Below, in pieces: positions 45,273-56,493 of a stretch of 64,000 nt of DNA. Made by a program: the position numbers and the translations under genes. Under the pieces are notes generated by a model. That model saw only the letters and a list, made by a program, of their open reading frames with translations, was not told the DNA's origin and searched no databases. The stretch is taken from the NCBI GenBank assembly GCA_021030915.1, contig JAGEMR010000068.1, positions 62,001-126,000 of the forward strand. The letters are read 5' to 3'. Source of the stretch: Astrothelium macrocarpum. Its lineage: Eukaryota; Ascomycota; Dothideomycetes; Trypetheliales; Trypetheliaceae. Position 1 is the first letter of the stretch. Each line of letters starts with the position of its first letter.

Positions 45273-46333
45273 CTATAGTGACGACGAACCGATGCTATAG
45301 GATGGCCAGACATAACGGTGTTGGAATGAGACATTTTCCGCCTGCAACTGACAGATGACGCTTTGAGCGGTGTACGTTCCAGAAACAAAGGCATCCATCA
45401 TAGACTTTAGACCGTATATGACGTCCCCAGCAGCGAAACAACCGCGCGTGCTCGTCTCGTTGGACACACTAACTTGAAGAGCCTCTCCTGTGATTGCTTC
45501 CTGGAGCTCGAGCCTCTCTGCAAAGGGTAAGGCCAACCTGATCTGTGGATAGTACATCAAAAATCCTTCGACCACGTAGTTGTCATCCCAAAAATCTAGA
45601 ATTACTTCTGCCCGACTTATGCCTCTGACAAGCCTGCGAATGGGCCTAGGGTCCACTTTGATACCTACATTCAGCGCCATCGGCATGAATTTTTCGGTAA
45701 CAGAGCTAGAGCCGTCGGTGTAGATTGTTATCTCCTTCGCATATTGGAGCACATGTCTTATGATGCCAACACTAAGGGGCGTCAAACGGGCCAATTCGCC
45801 GACGGCAATGACACCCGCAGATCTGGAGTCACGATTTTCGTAGCCATGGTGGAAAACATTCGGGAAGCTAAGGTAGAGTCATGTCAGGCTATCTCTGCCA
45901 TGTAGAACTAAGGCAAGAGGATTGCTTACATCCCGTTCGCCCAACAGTCGCCGAATCCCTTAATGTTCGGATACACGACCTTGACGCCCGTAGCAATAAT
46001 AATTTTTTTGCTTGTCCAGTAGTTCCGCGCGGCATCAAGAAGTAGAAAGTGCCCATCACGATTCCGTACAATAAAGTTGACCGCGCAATTGACATAAGTA
46101 ACGTTGTTGTACTCTGAGCAGATCGCTCTCGGAGCTTCGTCTCGATATTTCGCTGCATTCAGGTCGTCAAACGAGGGTAACACGTGCAAAAGACAAGGTT
46201 CGGCATTCCGGTATTCCTTTTCGTCGAATAGCACTATTGTGTAAAGGGCTCGGGCCAGTGTAACAGCAGCAGCGAGACCGGACGGCCCTCCGCCAACGAT
46301 ACAGACGTCGATCAAATGATTGTTCCACATCAT
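45273..46333 (-). CDS. GliT-class thioredoxin-reductase-like flavoprotein lacking CxxC
   Basis: Exons 46333-45930 and 45867-45273 give 332 residues, the usual length for this class, across a 62-nt GTAAGC...CTTAG intron. An FAD-binding GGGPSGLAAA lies at residues 14-23. FDEKEYRNAEPCLLH and the KKIIIATGVKVVYPNI block of the first Rossmann half follow, and a C-terminal RGCFAAGDV that binds FAD. Relatives such as GliT carry the redox CxxC in a GIFHCLFCHGYE context. Here the aligned segment reads GIFPNVFHHGYE (residues about 134-145), so both cysteines are replaced, by Asn and His. The enzyme cannot cycle a dithiol/disulfide in the standard way and may be an oxidase or another flavin oxidoreductase. 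No biosynthetic backbone gene is in the window. The second pyridine-nucleotide motif looks weak. Confidence 0.82.
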
Positions 46334-47926
46334 ACTCTTAGAAATATTCTCGTGGAGGTTGTATAGAGGTCTTTGATGGAATCATGCTCTGACATACTGG
46401 TTATAGTGGGAGGTGCAAACCATGGAAGGTACATGTATTGCTACAACTATTTTCGATAGGAATCGAGGTCTACATACCTTGGACATTCCATTTTACTCAA
46501 TGATCGCAGTTTCTCTACGTGTACAAGTACCTTGATTTGGCAATCGCCACAAGTCTTGTATCGCTGAGAGCGACATGAGGGATTTCAATGGTTCCTTTAT
46601 GATTCTGGAACGACAGGCCGCAGTGACGATAATAGCCCTTAGCAGCAACAAACATCCTTTCAAATCACTCTCCCGCCGACAGCACTCTCATCCTATCTGT
46701 CTTCTCATCTCAAGTTGGAATCTGGTATCATCGTGTCTTCTAAAGATGGCGCATTTTGCACGTGACTACTCAACAGAGAGACTGCAGCAGCATGAGCGAC
46801 CATAGGGCATACATCAACAAAGCCTTGCCCCATTAGCTATTGATATGATAACGGATATACTGTAAATATTACCCCGATTTGCATTGTTGCGATGGTAAGC
46901 GCAGTGACTGTGTGAACTGCAAGCAAGAGTGGGCTGATTTAGCTGGCCAAGAAGCACGAGACCAAGTCGGATGGTAAGGATCAGTAGTCAAGAATTTTGA
47001 CAATGCCGCCGACTCGGTTCTGGTCTCGACATAAAACGGCATATCATCTATTACGCAAAAAGGTTGAAGATAAGATTAATACTTCAGTACATTAAAGATG
47101 AGGCGTCGTTGTTCTTGCATGAATTCCCGATTAGACATGGCTCGTGCTTCGTCTCAGATTCTTTATGGCAGGCCACGATCTTAGCGAAGTGGTCTGCATG
47201 AATGCATGATGGTTCACATCGTTCACACGCATGTGCGCAGCCATCTTTCAAGGTTCATGCTTGCTTATGGGCTCGAACGATTTTCGGGGAACACCTTGTA
47301 GTTCGCAGCGGTTCGAGACCGTCATCATACCGTGCTCACGACGATACCGGTTACAGCATTACGAGGGCATGCATGTTGGCCACGAGACAATGTGGCGAAC
47401 CTTATCGCAATTATAGTAGTAGTACAATAAAAATTTCATTTCATTGCGGACATTGAGAGATATGGTAGATAAAAAGGTCCAGTTAGATTGGCTTGTGGTG
47501 CCCAGACAATAGAAAAGCTCGTAGATGAGAGAGGAAATTGGACTTTGATATGTTGAAAACCCCCAAAATTGCAATAGAAGCAATTAGCTGAGCAAAGCAA
47601 TTCACGTTTCCCTCCACTTCTACCAAGGATCCTTTTCCACCAATCCGCAAACCCAAAAAATTCGCGCACTGCGAGCGGGAGCAAGTAGGCCTTTAAGCAG
47701 GCGTAAATGCTTATAGACGCCCATGCGCCAACTCACATCTGTGCGTAAGTGATAATAATAATCCATTAAGGAGAGTCATGAAGGCAATCCGAAAACAGCG
47801 CAACTATTCACAAGGAACGAAATTTGTAAAAGACCCATTGAAAGTCTGCACCCTCAAAAGATTGGAATAGAGAACCTGCTCTGGGTAGTAGCAGCGGTTG
47901 AAAAGAATGTCAGCAGTTGAATCTGC
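46334..47926. other. Intergenic, nothing recognised
   Basis: About 1.6 kb with short frames on both strands and no recognisable domain. A GGTTCGAGACC box resembling a tRNA B-box lies at 47311, but no A-box or cloverleaf goes with it. Confidence 0.4.
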
Positions 47927-48796
47927 TCAGATCCACGTAGACTCCACGATGGCGATTTGCTCCTCGAATCGGAAGGAGTAAAGGCCGGAAATTTCAAGCA
48001 CGTAGTCGCTCGCATCGAATCGGCTGAGGCCATTACTTTGCATGAACGTATAGTCCTCGTCTACCTCAATATTCCTCACGGCACCATTGAATTCCTCGGC
48101 AACTTCCATCAGTTGGTCGAGTTCTTTGCCAAAAGGATGGTTCGGCTCAACGCTACCACGCGCGAAAACTTCCGCTGTAGATGGACGTGGGCTCTCTCTG
48201 GAGTTGCGGAAGTTTGGCACAGAGCCGTGGTGGTTAAGCGACCGTTTCCGGGCCATATCCTGATGAGCGCGTTTGCTATGCGATGGTGCGCGTGAAGGGA
48301 CCGAAGGCACGCTGTCGATAGATCGCGTCTTACTGTGGGCAGCCTTCAATTTCAGCGAAGATGTTGACTGCGATCGCGAAATAGTCTTGGGAGCCTGGAA
48401 ATATGTGGAGAGATGATTATTCATGGGCGATGGTGGACCAGAGTCCGTCACAGATGAAGCATCAGTCATGGTATCCGGAGAAGTGTTTCCGCTCTCTGAA
48501 TCTTGTATCGAACGATGTGAAGAGGCAGCTGATGAAGTCGAAGCAGCGCGAGAACTTGAAGTCGACGATGTGGGGATATGGCGAATACGCTGAGTTCCCT
48601 CAATATCGGGGGCGTTGTATGACAGCATGTTCGTCGTTGACAGTAGCGCAACTGGGCCGGATATTTGATTGGCTTTGAGAGGTCCTTTGCCTGGGGTTCG
48701 AGTGCTAAATGCTCTGGTCATATTTGACGTGTTTGTTGGCTCTGGGATTTCCGGACGCTTGGCCCGACGGGTCGTAAAGGCGCGAGCGATGGACAT
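47927..48796 (-). CDS. Conserved fungal hypothetical, Ser-rich and basic
   Basis: A single-exon frame of 289 residues from the ATG at 48796 (MSIARAFTTRRAKRPEIPEP). The frame stays open to 48910, but the earlier ATG there gives an unconvincing N-terminus. An internal echo of the start occurs (TRAFSTRTPGKGPLK). The middle is Ser-rich and low complexity. The C-terminal 80 residues are the most protein-like: NHPFGKELDQLMEVAEEFNGAVRNIEVDEDY, split here as NHPFGKELDQLMEVAEEF and GAVRNIEVDEDYTFM, then LSRFDASDYVLEISGLY. This tail resembles a block conserved in uncharacterised Pezizomycotina proteins. The RAF-TTRR-type start might act as a mitochondrial signal, but the evidence is thin. Confidence 0.68.
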   Translation of the reverse strand: MSIARAFTTRRAKRPEIPEPTNTSNMTRAFSTRTPGKGPLKANQISGPVALLSTTNMLSYNAPDIEGTQRIRHIPTSSTSSSRAASTSSAASSHRSIQDSESGNTSPDTMTDASSVTDSGPPSPMNNHLSTYFQAPKTISRSQSTSSLKLKAAHSKTRSIDSVPSVPSRAPSHSKRAHQDMARKRSLNHHGSVPNFRNSRESPRPSTAEVFARGSVEPNHPFGKELDQLMEVAEEFNGAVRNIEVDEDYTFMQSNGLSRFDASDYVLEISGLYSFRFEEQIAIVESTWI

Positions 48797-50826
48797 TTTC
48801 GAATGCAAGTACGACTTGTGTTGGGTTATACGTATCGACGATTTGACAACCAGGAAGTTCGTTCGAAGGCGTAAGAGATGACTTGTCACGGCCCACAGTG
48901 GGGACCACAATTAATATTCTCTTTGATTTATTCGTTAATGTGAATGTAGGTGATAAATTGATTCTTTGATGAGCTTAGCCCGATCCGGTGTGAAACAGTG
49001 GAAGTCCACGGATGATCCTTTATCACGTTCGCTTTGTCGCTAAATCAGGCGTACTTAGGGACGCACCAACCAGTGGACCTGTGACCGGACCAGGTGAATA
49101 GCGTTGTCACGGATCAAACGGATCTGAGTTTGCTGGATTTCTTTTTTTTCGTAGGAGCTGACTGGCAGCGATAGCACAGAGGGCGCGATGAGAAAAAGAA
49201 AGACAAGAAGTGAATACCCAGACACGGTCTCGAGATAGTAATAGAAAGGGGCCAAAGTGGATTTTTTTTGGCAAGGAATGTAGGTGAGACCGGCCGATGG
49301 TAAGGAGTGAATGGAGCACCTTGCACAGCAGACGAACGGTGCGAATGAATTTGATGAGCGTTGCTCTTGTGACAAACGAAGGGATGGAGCAGCGTCCAGC
49401 GGTAATATGGAAAGATGGCAGAGAAGGATGAAGGGATCGCGAGGGGACAAAGTGATGAGAGGGGGCGCCAAAAGCGTTTGGTTCCTGGCTTTACATGGCC
49501 CGAGCTCTGGATATGGGGTGTGATAATGCGGAAAAAAGAGGACGAAAAGCATGTGATTGGCCCTTGCATTCGAGGCTACGGCTGGAAGGATGCTGACTGG
49601 CTCCAAAGACTTGTCCGTTCTGCCACGCCTGACTCGAGTTGTTCGCCTAGGCTCCACCCAAGGCCACCACGCTTTTCTACTTGCAGTTTCGGTAGGCTGC
49701 ACTGAAACCACTCAGGAGGTAACGGAGAGTTCCGATAGGTGTACCTTGATCCATCCCGGCTGACCATCTGCAGGCCGACGTGGTCGGGCCAGTTTCACAC
49801 AAAGCAACCCATTCAAATCACGATTGATTGAGCCCATCAGTTCGAAACATGATCTCTCGCTAACATGTGGTGTTTTGTTTGCGCCGAGAAGAGCAAGTGT
49901 TCTTCTTTTGAGGCATTAATGACGCAAAGCCCGTTCCCTTGCTTTACGTCGGTCGCAATGATGTCTTCTGATCTCGACCATCGTGCTCATCTACAACACA
50001 TTTTTCTATCATCAGCAAGGCCAACATTCCGGTCTGACTTGTGGGAGCTCTAGGTTTGTCTGTCCCCTGGATTCGTGTTGGTCACCATCCTTCTTGGCAT
50101 GCATAATTCAGACTCTGCTAAGCTTGCGGCATGCACCACTCGGCCCTTTATTAAGCACTCTTCCATTCATACTGAATCAAATGTCGCCTCACACTTCTTT
50201 GGGAATCAACATCTAGGCAAAGCGTTGCTTGCACGTGTATCTCTATGTGGCTTGGCATTGCATGAATTGACTTTGACCGCGTCTCACAGTGTGTTCCTCT
50301 GAATCACTCTCGGTAAGGACCGGTCTCGTCTCGATGCCACCATCAAAGCTTTTCTTACTGACTAAGCGCTGCGTTGAACCATGGGTGTGAACTGCATCAT
50401 TCTTAGCATTTCGCAACGTCTTAGATATGCTTTCTTTCCTAAACATTGCACACTAATCTGGGTATCGCTCCGATGAAAATCAAACACAAATAACTGCCTA
50501 ATCGGCGTCTTCTCATGCTTTTGCATGTGTTGCATCCAATGTCGCATCCTCCCCATGCTTATCTTTTTTCAAATGCTTTTGCAATGACCTGTTTGGAACA
50601 CATACAGCGACGTCTCTGCAGTCCCCTGAATTCTGTAACATTCGATGAGTTACTAGGTTACTATCAACGCCGAATGTAAAAGTAGTTAACCATATCCCAG
50701 TGCTCTAATGCATAAAGTCAAATCTATCATAGGGGTGCCTGTTCTGATACGCATTTCGGGCTTTGTCCGGACAGCTGCATATCTGCGACGGTGTGTGATC
50801 AAGAAGTCACCCTCGTTATCGCGAGC
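48797..50826. other. Intergenic, 2 kb without a supported gene
   Basis: Includes the promoter of the Ser-rich protein gene and the 3' flank of PWP1. The longest frame (49055-49711, minus) has no domain or conserved-looking composition. Nothing repetitive was seen. Confidence 0.4.
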
Positions 50827-52495
50827 TCATTCATCCATGGCTTCACCTTGCTCCGCCTCGTTCGCCTCGTCTTCCTCGTCTTCTGAATCATCGCCACTTT
50901 CATCGAGCGCAATCATACGCTCCGTGACAACATCGATTGCACCATTTGGTGCAATACGACTGCCGAAAATCTTTCGCACAGCAGCATTTGTTGATGTATC
51001 CCAAATCTGAACCGAGTTCTTGCTTCCTGCAACAGCAAGCCGGAAGCCGACATTCGGGTCCGGTGCAAACTGTGTAGAGAACACTTTGCCGACGCCAAGG
51101 TCCCGAAATACAACCATACTCGGTCCGGAAGCTTCCACGTTCCAAAGCTTGACGGTCTTGTCATTTGAGCCGGTCACCAAGAACCCAGGAATGATTGGGT
51201 TGACATCAAACGAGCTAACAGACTCGTCGTGAGCTTGCAGCTTCCATATCGATTTCACCTGCTTAGGATCTGTCTCAATCCGACGTTTATCGAATAGTTG
51301 CACGACCCCATCATCAGTACAGACATAGAACATGTTCGGATCATGAGGATCGAACTGAACCTTCTCCACATCTGATTTGAAACCGCATCGAATGGGTTTC
51401 TCATTAGGAGCACGAGCATCAGCAATGACAACATTCTTGTCGTAGCCACCGGTAAGGAAAACAGAATCTGCATTTGTACCAGGGTTCCATGCCACAGAGG
51501 AGACTTTGCCTTCGTGAAAGTCATACGAGTGTGCGCATTCCATTCTATTCAGGTCCCAAAGTTTGACAGTCGTATCTGCAGATGCCGAGATGAGGAGATT
51601 TCGATGTTGACGATTAGATGCAAGGGAAAGAACTGCGTCGACATGAAATTTGTCGTTGGGATAATTCTTGCGAAACTTTTTCTTCTTCTTTCTTTCCCTA
51701 TTGAAAGCTGTTGGGCCAAGAATGCCGTGCGGATACATGCAATCCACGGTGTCGATATCCCAGAGCTCAATATCCGGCTGCATCATTCCGATTGCAGCAA
51801 TGTTCTCCGCTGGATTTTGTCCTGTCCGTAATTTTATGCTGCTATCGTACCCCGGAGGCAAGCTCACCCATTCTACTACAAGGGGTATTGCGGGGAGCAT
51901 GATATCGTGGTGAATGTACAGGTTGTCGGCTTCATCTTCATATACGTAGACTTCGAGATGAGCAACCTCATCCTCTACTCTACCAGCTAAGATCAGGTTG
52001 TCTGTTTGAAGTATCTCTAGTTCCTCTCGTTCATTATCCGATTCTTCGTGCTCTTGGATTGTAATGTAAGGATCCTCTGCATTCGATTCGTGATAAACAA
52101 GTGATCGAACATTTCCGAGCATGTTTAACGGTTCGCCTGTCCGGTCCCGGCCATCGTCGTCGTCGTAATGCTCCAAGTCGTATTCTGCGAGGTCGTCATC
52201 ATCCTTTCTGAACAAATCCAAAATTAGCATATCATAAAAGAGACGAAGCGTCACACTCTAACCTTTTCGACTTATTCTTGAAATCCTTGGGGACTCTGAC
52301 TCCACCTTCTAATTCCTCACCACCTTCATCGTTGGAGCTCTTTTGAGCCTCTGTTAGGTCATCTTTTGCATCATCGAGTTGTAACCGTGCAAGCTTTGAT
52401 ATTCGATTGAATTCGTCTTCGTCGAAGGTGTACTTTATGGGGTAACGTGCAGCGAAACCTTGACGAACCCATGTTGTCGCAGTGATCATAGACAT
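50827..52495 (-). CDS. PWP1: PWP1-type WD40 ribosome biogenesis protein
   Basis: Exons 52495-52263 and 52207-50827 give 537 residues; the 55-nt intron (GTTAGA...TTCAG) restores KSKRKDDDDLAEY. The start MSMITATTWVRQGFAA and the following YTFDEDEFNRISKLARLQLDDA are typical of Pwp1, as is the acidic stretch after the intron and IELWDIDTVDCMYPHGILG. About five WD repeats are visible (DTTVKLWDLNRMECAH, DKNVVIADARAPNEKPI, FDKRRIETDP, NDKTVKLWNVEASGP, KNSVQIWDTSTNAAV). The C-terminus is acidic. Pwp1 acts in the nucleolus in early 60S ribosomal subunit assembly. It is divergently paired with PRP16. Confidence 0.93.
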
Positions 52496-52707
52496 TTCGG
52501 AGAGATGTAGCCAGATCAGCTTCGCGACTCCGCGATTGCGCAAATGCCGAAAGACTATGTGTGGGTTGGATTCGACATTCAAATCCGAAGCAGTAACAAC
52601 GTGGGGCAAGTCTAGAAATTTTTGGACACCAGCCACCTCCGCCGCCACCTTCAGAAGCCGCAGTCGACCATTCTAACGCCGCTCCTACGTTCTTTACAAA
52701 TTTCGCC
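52496..52707. promoter_or_regulatory. Compact divergent promoter, PWP1/PRP16
   Basis: Only 212 bp separate the two start codons, so the two housekeeping genes must share control sequence. Confidence 0.5.
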
Positions 52708-55695
52708 ATGAATGATCATACCAACGGCCGGGATAGCCCCAAACGTCGAAAATTAGATAATGATGATGTGGAGCAACAACCACAATTTTCCATTCGTTCG
52801 CGGGGAAAGTCGCGTACACAGCAACTCCGCCAGTCTTCGTCGGCTCCCCGACATGCGCAGAATTCCAAAGCAACTCCTACAAATCGGCAACCCACGTTTA
52901 ACAGCTCAGAGATTGATGTTTTCGATGAAGAGGATGCGGCAGCTCTAGATCGTGACTGGTATGGGGGCGAAGAAAATGGACATGTGCTAGGAGATGACTC
53001 GCACAACCCCTTCGGTGGTACCGAAAATAGCTGGTTAGATGCACAGCGCGAAGCAGCACTTGCAGAAAAGAAGAAGAATAGAGGAGTTCTAAACCACCGG
53101 CAAGCTCAAAAGCAAAAGGACAATGATGCGTGGGAGACGAATCGAATGCTTACAAGCGGCGTAGCGCAATGGAGGGACTATGCAGGCGAAAATGACTTTG
53201 CTGAAGATGACGAGGGCACTCGAGTGCACATATTAGTACACGACCTCAAACCGCCATTCCTGGATGGCAGGACTGTGTTTACCAAGCAACTGGATCCAGT
53301 CCCTGCCGTGAGAGATCCCCAGAGCGATATGGCCGTATTCTCGCGCAAAGGGAGCAGAGTAGTCAAGGAAAAACGTCAACAAAAGGAGCGACAAAAACAA
53401 GCTCAGGAAGCTACAAGTGCGAAGGGAACAACACTCGGAAACATCATTGGAGCAAATGAAGACGACACAGATGCTGCTGGCCCCGCACCGGAGGGCGACC
53501 AGCAGAGCAAAGGAAATAAGTTCTCGGATCATGTACAAAAGAAGGCCCAAGGGCAGAGCGCATTTTCTCGGAGCAAGACTTTGCGAGAGCAAAGAGAGTA
53601 CCTCCCCGCTTTTGCTGTCAGGGAAGAGCTGATGAAGGTGATTCGAGAGAATCAGGTCATTATTGTGGTAGGTCAGACGGGGTCAGGCAAAACGACGCAA
53701 TTGACGCAGTTTCTCTACGAGGAAGGCTACGCAGAGCAAGGCTTAATTGGCTGTACCCAACCACGAAGAGTAGCAGCAATGAGTGTGGCAAGACGTGTCA
53801 GTGAAGAGATGGAGGTAAAACTGGGAGGTCTGGTTGGATATGCAATTCGATTTGAAGACTGCACGAGCTCCGAGACGAAAATCAAGTACATGACAGATGG
53901 CGTTCTGCTACGAGAAACATTAAGTGAGAAAGATTTGGACAGATATTCTTGTATTATAATGGACGAAGCCCATGAGAGGGCACTCAACACAGATGTGCTT
54001 ATGGGCCTGATCAAGAAAGTTCTCGCAAGACGAAGAGACTTGAAACTGATTGTGACATCAGCGACCATGAATGCCGAGCGATTCTCAAAATTCTATGGAG
54101 GTGCGCCAGAATTCTTTATCCCCGGACGAACATTCCCAGTCGACATACAGTACTCAAGGTCTCCGTGTGACGATTATGTGGAGAGCGCAGTCAAGCAAGT
54201 GCTTGCAATCCACGTCTCGCAAGGCCCAGGCGATATCCTGGTGTTCATGACTGGACAAGAAGATATTGACATTACATGCGATCTAATCCACGAGAGATTA
54301 CAATGGCTTAATGATCCTGCTCCCATGAGTGTTCTTCCCATTTACAGCCAAATGCCTGCAGACCTTCAATCTCGAATTTTTGACCAAGCACCACCTGGTG
54401 TCCGCAAAGTCGTTGTTGCCACCAACATCGCGGAAACCAGTTTGACTGTAGACGGCATCATGTACGTCGTCGATTGTGGTTTCTCGAAGCTCAAAGTATA
54501 CAACCCCAAAATGGGCATGGATACTTTGCAAATCACGCCAATCTCGCAAGCCAATGCCTCCCAACGTGCGGGTCGTGCTGGACGAACAGGGCCCGGAAAA
54601 GCCTTTCATCTCTATACGGAACGAGCATTTCGAGACGAATTTTATATTCAGACAATTCCTGAAATCCAACGAACAAATCTCGCTAACACTATACTACTCC
54701 TCAAGTCCTTAGGAGTCAAGAATCTACTCGAATTCGACTTTATGGACCCTCCTCCCCAAGACGTCATCTCCACTTCCCTCTTCGAACTCTGGGCCTTGGG
54801 CGCCATCGACAATCTCGGCGAACTCACCAGCCTCGGCCTGCGCATGACGCACTTCCCCATGGACCCACCCCTCGCCAAGCTCCTCATCACCAGCGTCGAC
54901 GAATCCTGCAGCGAAGAAATGCTCACCATCGTCAGCATGCTCAGCGTACCCAGCGTCTTCTACCGGCCCAAGGAGCGCCAAGAAGAATCCGACGCGGCGC
55001 GCGAGAAATTCTTCGTCCCGGAGTCCGACCACCTCACCCTCCTCCACGTCTACAGCCAGTGGAAGATGCACGGCTACAGCGACGGCTGGTGCGTCAAGCA
55101 CTTCCTGCACCCCAAGTCGCTGCGCCGTGCCCAGGAGATCCGCGCGCAGCTCGCGGATATCATGACAAAGGATCAAATGGCGCTGACCAGCTGCGGCACG
55201 GACTGGGATGTCCTGCGCCGCTGTATCTGCGCGGGCTTCTACCATCAGGCGGCGAAGGTCAAGGGAATTGGCGAGTATATCAATCTCCGTACCAGCGTCA
55301 CAGTACAGCTACATCCGACGTCGGCGCTGTTTGGGTTGGGATATTTGCCCGACTACGTCGTCTATCACGAGTTGATCCTGACGTCGAAGGAGTACATGAG
55401 CTGTGTGACGGCGGTGGATCCGCACTGGTTGGCGGATTTGGGTGGTGTGTTTTACTCGATCAAGGAAAAGGGATACAGTGCGAGAGATAAGCGGGTGACC
55501 GAGATGGAGTTTAATCGCAAGGCGGAGCTGGAGGCGCAGATGCGTGAGGATCAAGAGAGGGAGAAGAGGAGACTGGAGTTGGAGGAGGAGAGCAAGGTAG
55601 TGAAGAAGGGCGTTGGGGTGGCGAATGGAGTGAAGGTGGTCAAGCAGGGGGCGGTGAGGAAGCCTGTATTGGGAAGGAGAGGGAGAGGGTTTTAG
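52708..55695 (+). CDS. PRP16: PRP16, DEAH-box splicing helicase
   Basis: An intronless frame of 995 residues. The N-terminal part has Prp16-specific blocks: DRDWYGGEENGH, WETNRMLTSGV, EGTRVHILVHDLKPPFLDG, DPQSDMAVFSRKGS and GTTLGNIIG. Helicase motifs follow in order: GQTGSGKTT near residue 322, TQPRRVAA, DEAH at 419-422, SAT near 451, TNIAETS and QRAGRAGR near 615. The helicase-associated and OB-fold regions end near residue 950, and a Lys-rich coiled tail follows. Prp16 remodels the spliceosome after the first catalytic step. Base composition changes abruptly: from about 54720 the third positions become mostly C or G, whereas the first two thirds are mixed. The reading frame is undamaged. 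Confidence 0.95.
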   Translation: MNDHTNGRDSPKRRKLDNDDVEQQPQFSIRSRGKSRTQQLRQSSSAPRHAQNSKATPTNRQPTFNSSEIDVFDEEDAAALDRDWYGGEENGHVLGDDSHNPFGGTENSWLDAQREAALAEKKKNRGVLNHRQAQKQKDNDAWETNRMLTSGVAQWRDYAGENDFAEDDEGTRVHILVHDLKPPFLDGRTVFTKQLDPVPAVRDPQSDMAVFSRKGSRVVKEKRQQKERQKQAQEATSAKGTTLGNIIGANEDDTDAAGPAPEGDQQSKGNKFSDHVQKKAQGQSAFSRSKTLREQREYLPAFAVREELMKVIRENQVIIVVGQTGSGKTTQLTQFLYEEGYAEQGLIGCTQPRRVAAMSVARRVSEEMEVKLGGLVGYAIRFEDCTSSETKIKYMTDGVLLRETLSEKDLDRYSCIIMDEAHERALNTDVLMGLIKKVLARRRDLKLIVTSATMNAERFSKFYGGAPEFFIPGRTFPVDIQYSRSPCDDYVESAVKQVLAIHVSQGPGDILVFMTGQEDIDITCDLIHERLQWLNDPAPMSVLPIYSQMPADLQSRIFDQAPPGVRKVVVATNIAETSLTVDGIMYVVDCGFSKLKVYNPKMGMDTLQITPISQANASQRAGRAGRTGPGKAFHLYTERAFRDEFYIQTIPEIQRTNLANTILLLKSLGVKNLLEFDFMDPPPQDVISTSLFELWALGAIDNLGELTSLGLRMTHFPMDPPLAKLLITSVDESCSEEMLTIVSMLSVPSVFYRPKERQEESDAAREKFFVPESDHLTLLHVYSQWKMHGYSDGWCVKHFLHPKSLRRAQEIRAQLADIMTKDQMALTSCGTDWDVLRRCICAGFYHQAAKVKGIGEYINLRTSVTVQLHPTSALFGLGYLPDYVVYHELILTSKEYMSCVTAVDPHWLADLGGVFYSIKEKGYSARDKRVTEMEFNRKAELEAQMREDQEREKRRLELEEESKVVKKGVGVANGVKVVKQGAVRKPVLGRRGRGF

Positions 55696-56493
55696 CAGAT
55701 GTGTTGGGTATAAACTGCATGTAGCATTGACTCGATCCCCACTTGGAGTCGCTCAGTCTAAGCAGAATGCATAGCGTTCGTAAACACCGGTCGGGACGTC
55801 ACAAAATGATTTTCTTTGGGGATCTTGAGGTCAGAACTGTTGCTGCAAGCACACTGTACTGATGGTCGTAATGGCCATCGAAGTTGCTCCAAATTAACTA
55901 AATTAGAGCCATGGAAATTTCTATACTCTGTGGTCCCCGAAACGGCTGTTTGTGGCACACAAAAGATGTCTAGTTGTCTATTTGACCTCGTGGTTCTTGC
56001 TGAGCCAGTAATTTAGACATCACCATGATGGCTTGGCTTTTTATGAATCAGCAATCTCCAAAGCTCTGTATATATTTTTCTTTGATTTATTGACAGTTCT
56101 ACAATGTAAGGAGCAAATGCAAAAGAAACGTGATAGTGGGATGAAGTTTATGTGACCCTGATATCAACATCATGTATCATTGACGAGAGGTGCAAAAGGA
56201 AGAATGTACAATGCTTCAACCAATGGATAATGCCCTGATTTCAACCAGCGCCATGCTATTCCAACCAGCAAATGCGTGAATGCAGAGATACTCTATGTAC
56301 AGCATCTGAATAAGAAAGACTCAGAGTTCGTCAAAGTTGGGACGCAACTCAATTTTCCATTGCCTTGGTCCGACAGGAAGGCCAAGATAGATATCCCAGA
56401 GGCGACTGAGCTCGTGGACAGAGATTTGGATACTGTAAATGTATCAGCGTCAGGAAATATAACCCAACGTCTTGAGCTTAGGAAAACAACAAC
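55696..56493. other. Convergent intergenic region
   Basis: Lies between the 3' ends of PRP16 and ERO1. No supported gene or repeat. Confidence 0.4.

Noticed and set aside
47311..47321. tRNA-like B-box GGTTCGAGACC
   Set aside because: No A-box at the right distance, and the flanks do not pair as an acceptor stem.
49055..49711. 218-residue minus-strand frame
   Set aside because: No domain, odd composition, and overlapping alternatives of similar length in other frames.
54724..55245. 173-residue minus-strand frame inside PRP16
   Set aside because: It lies antisense to the GC-rich helicase coding region and has no domain.
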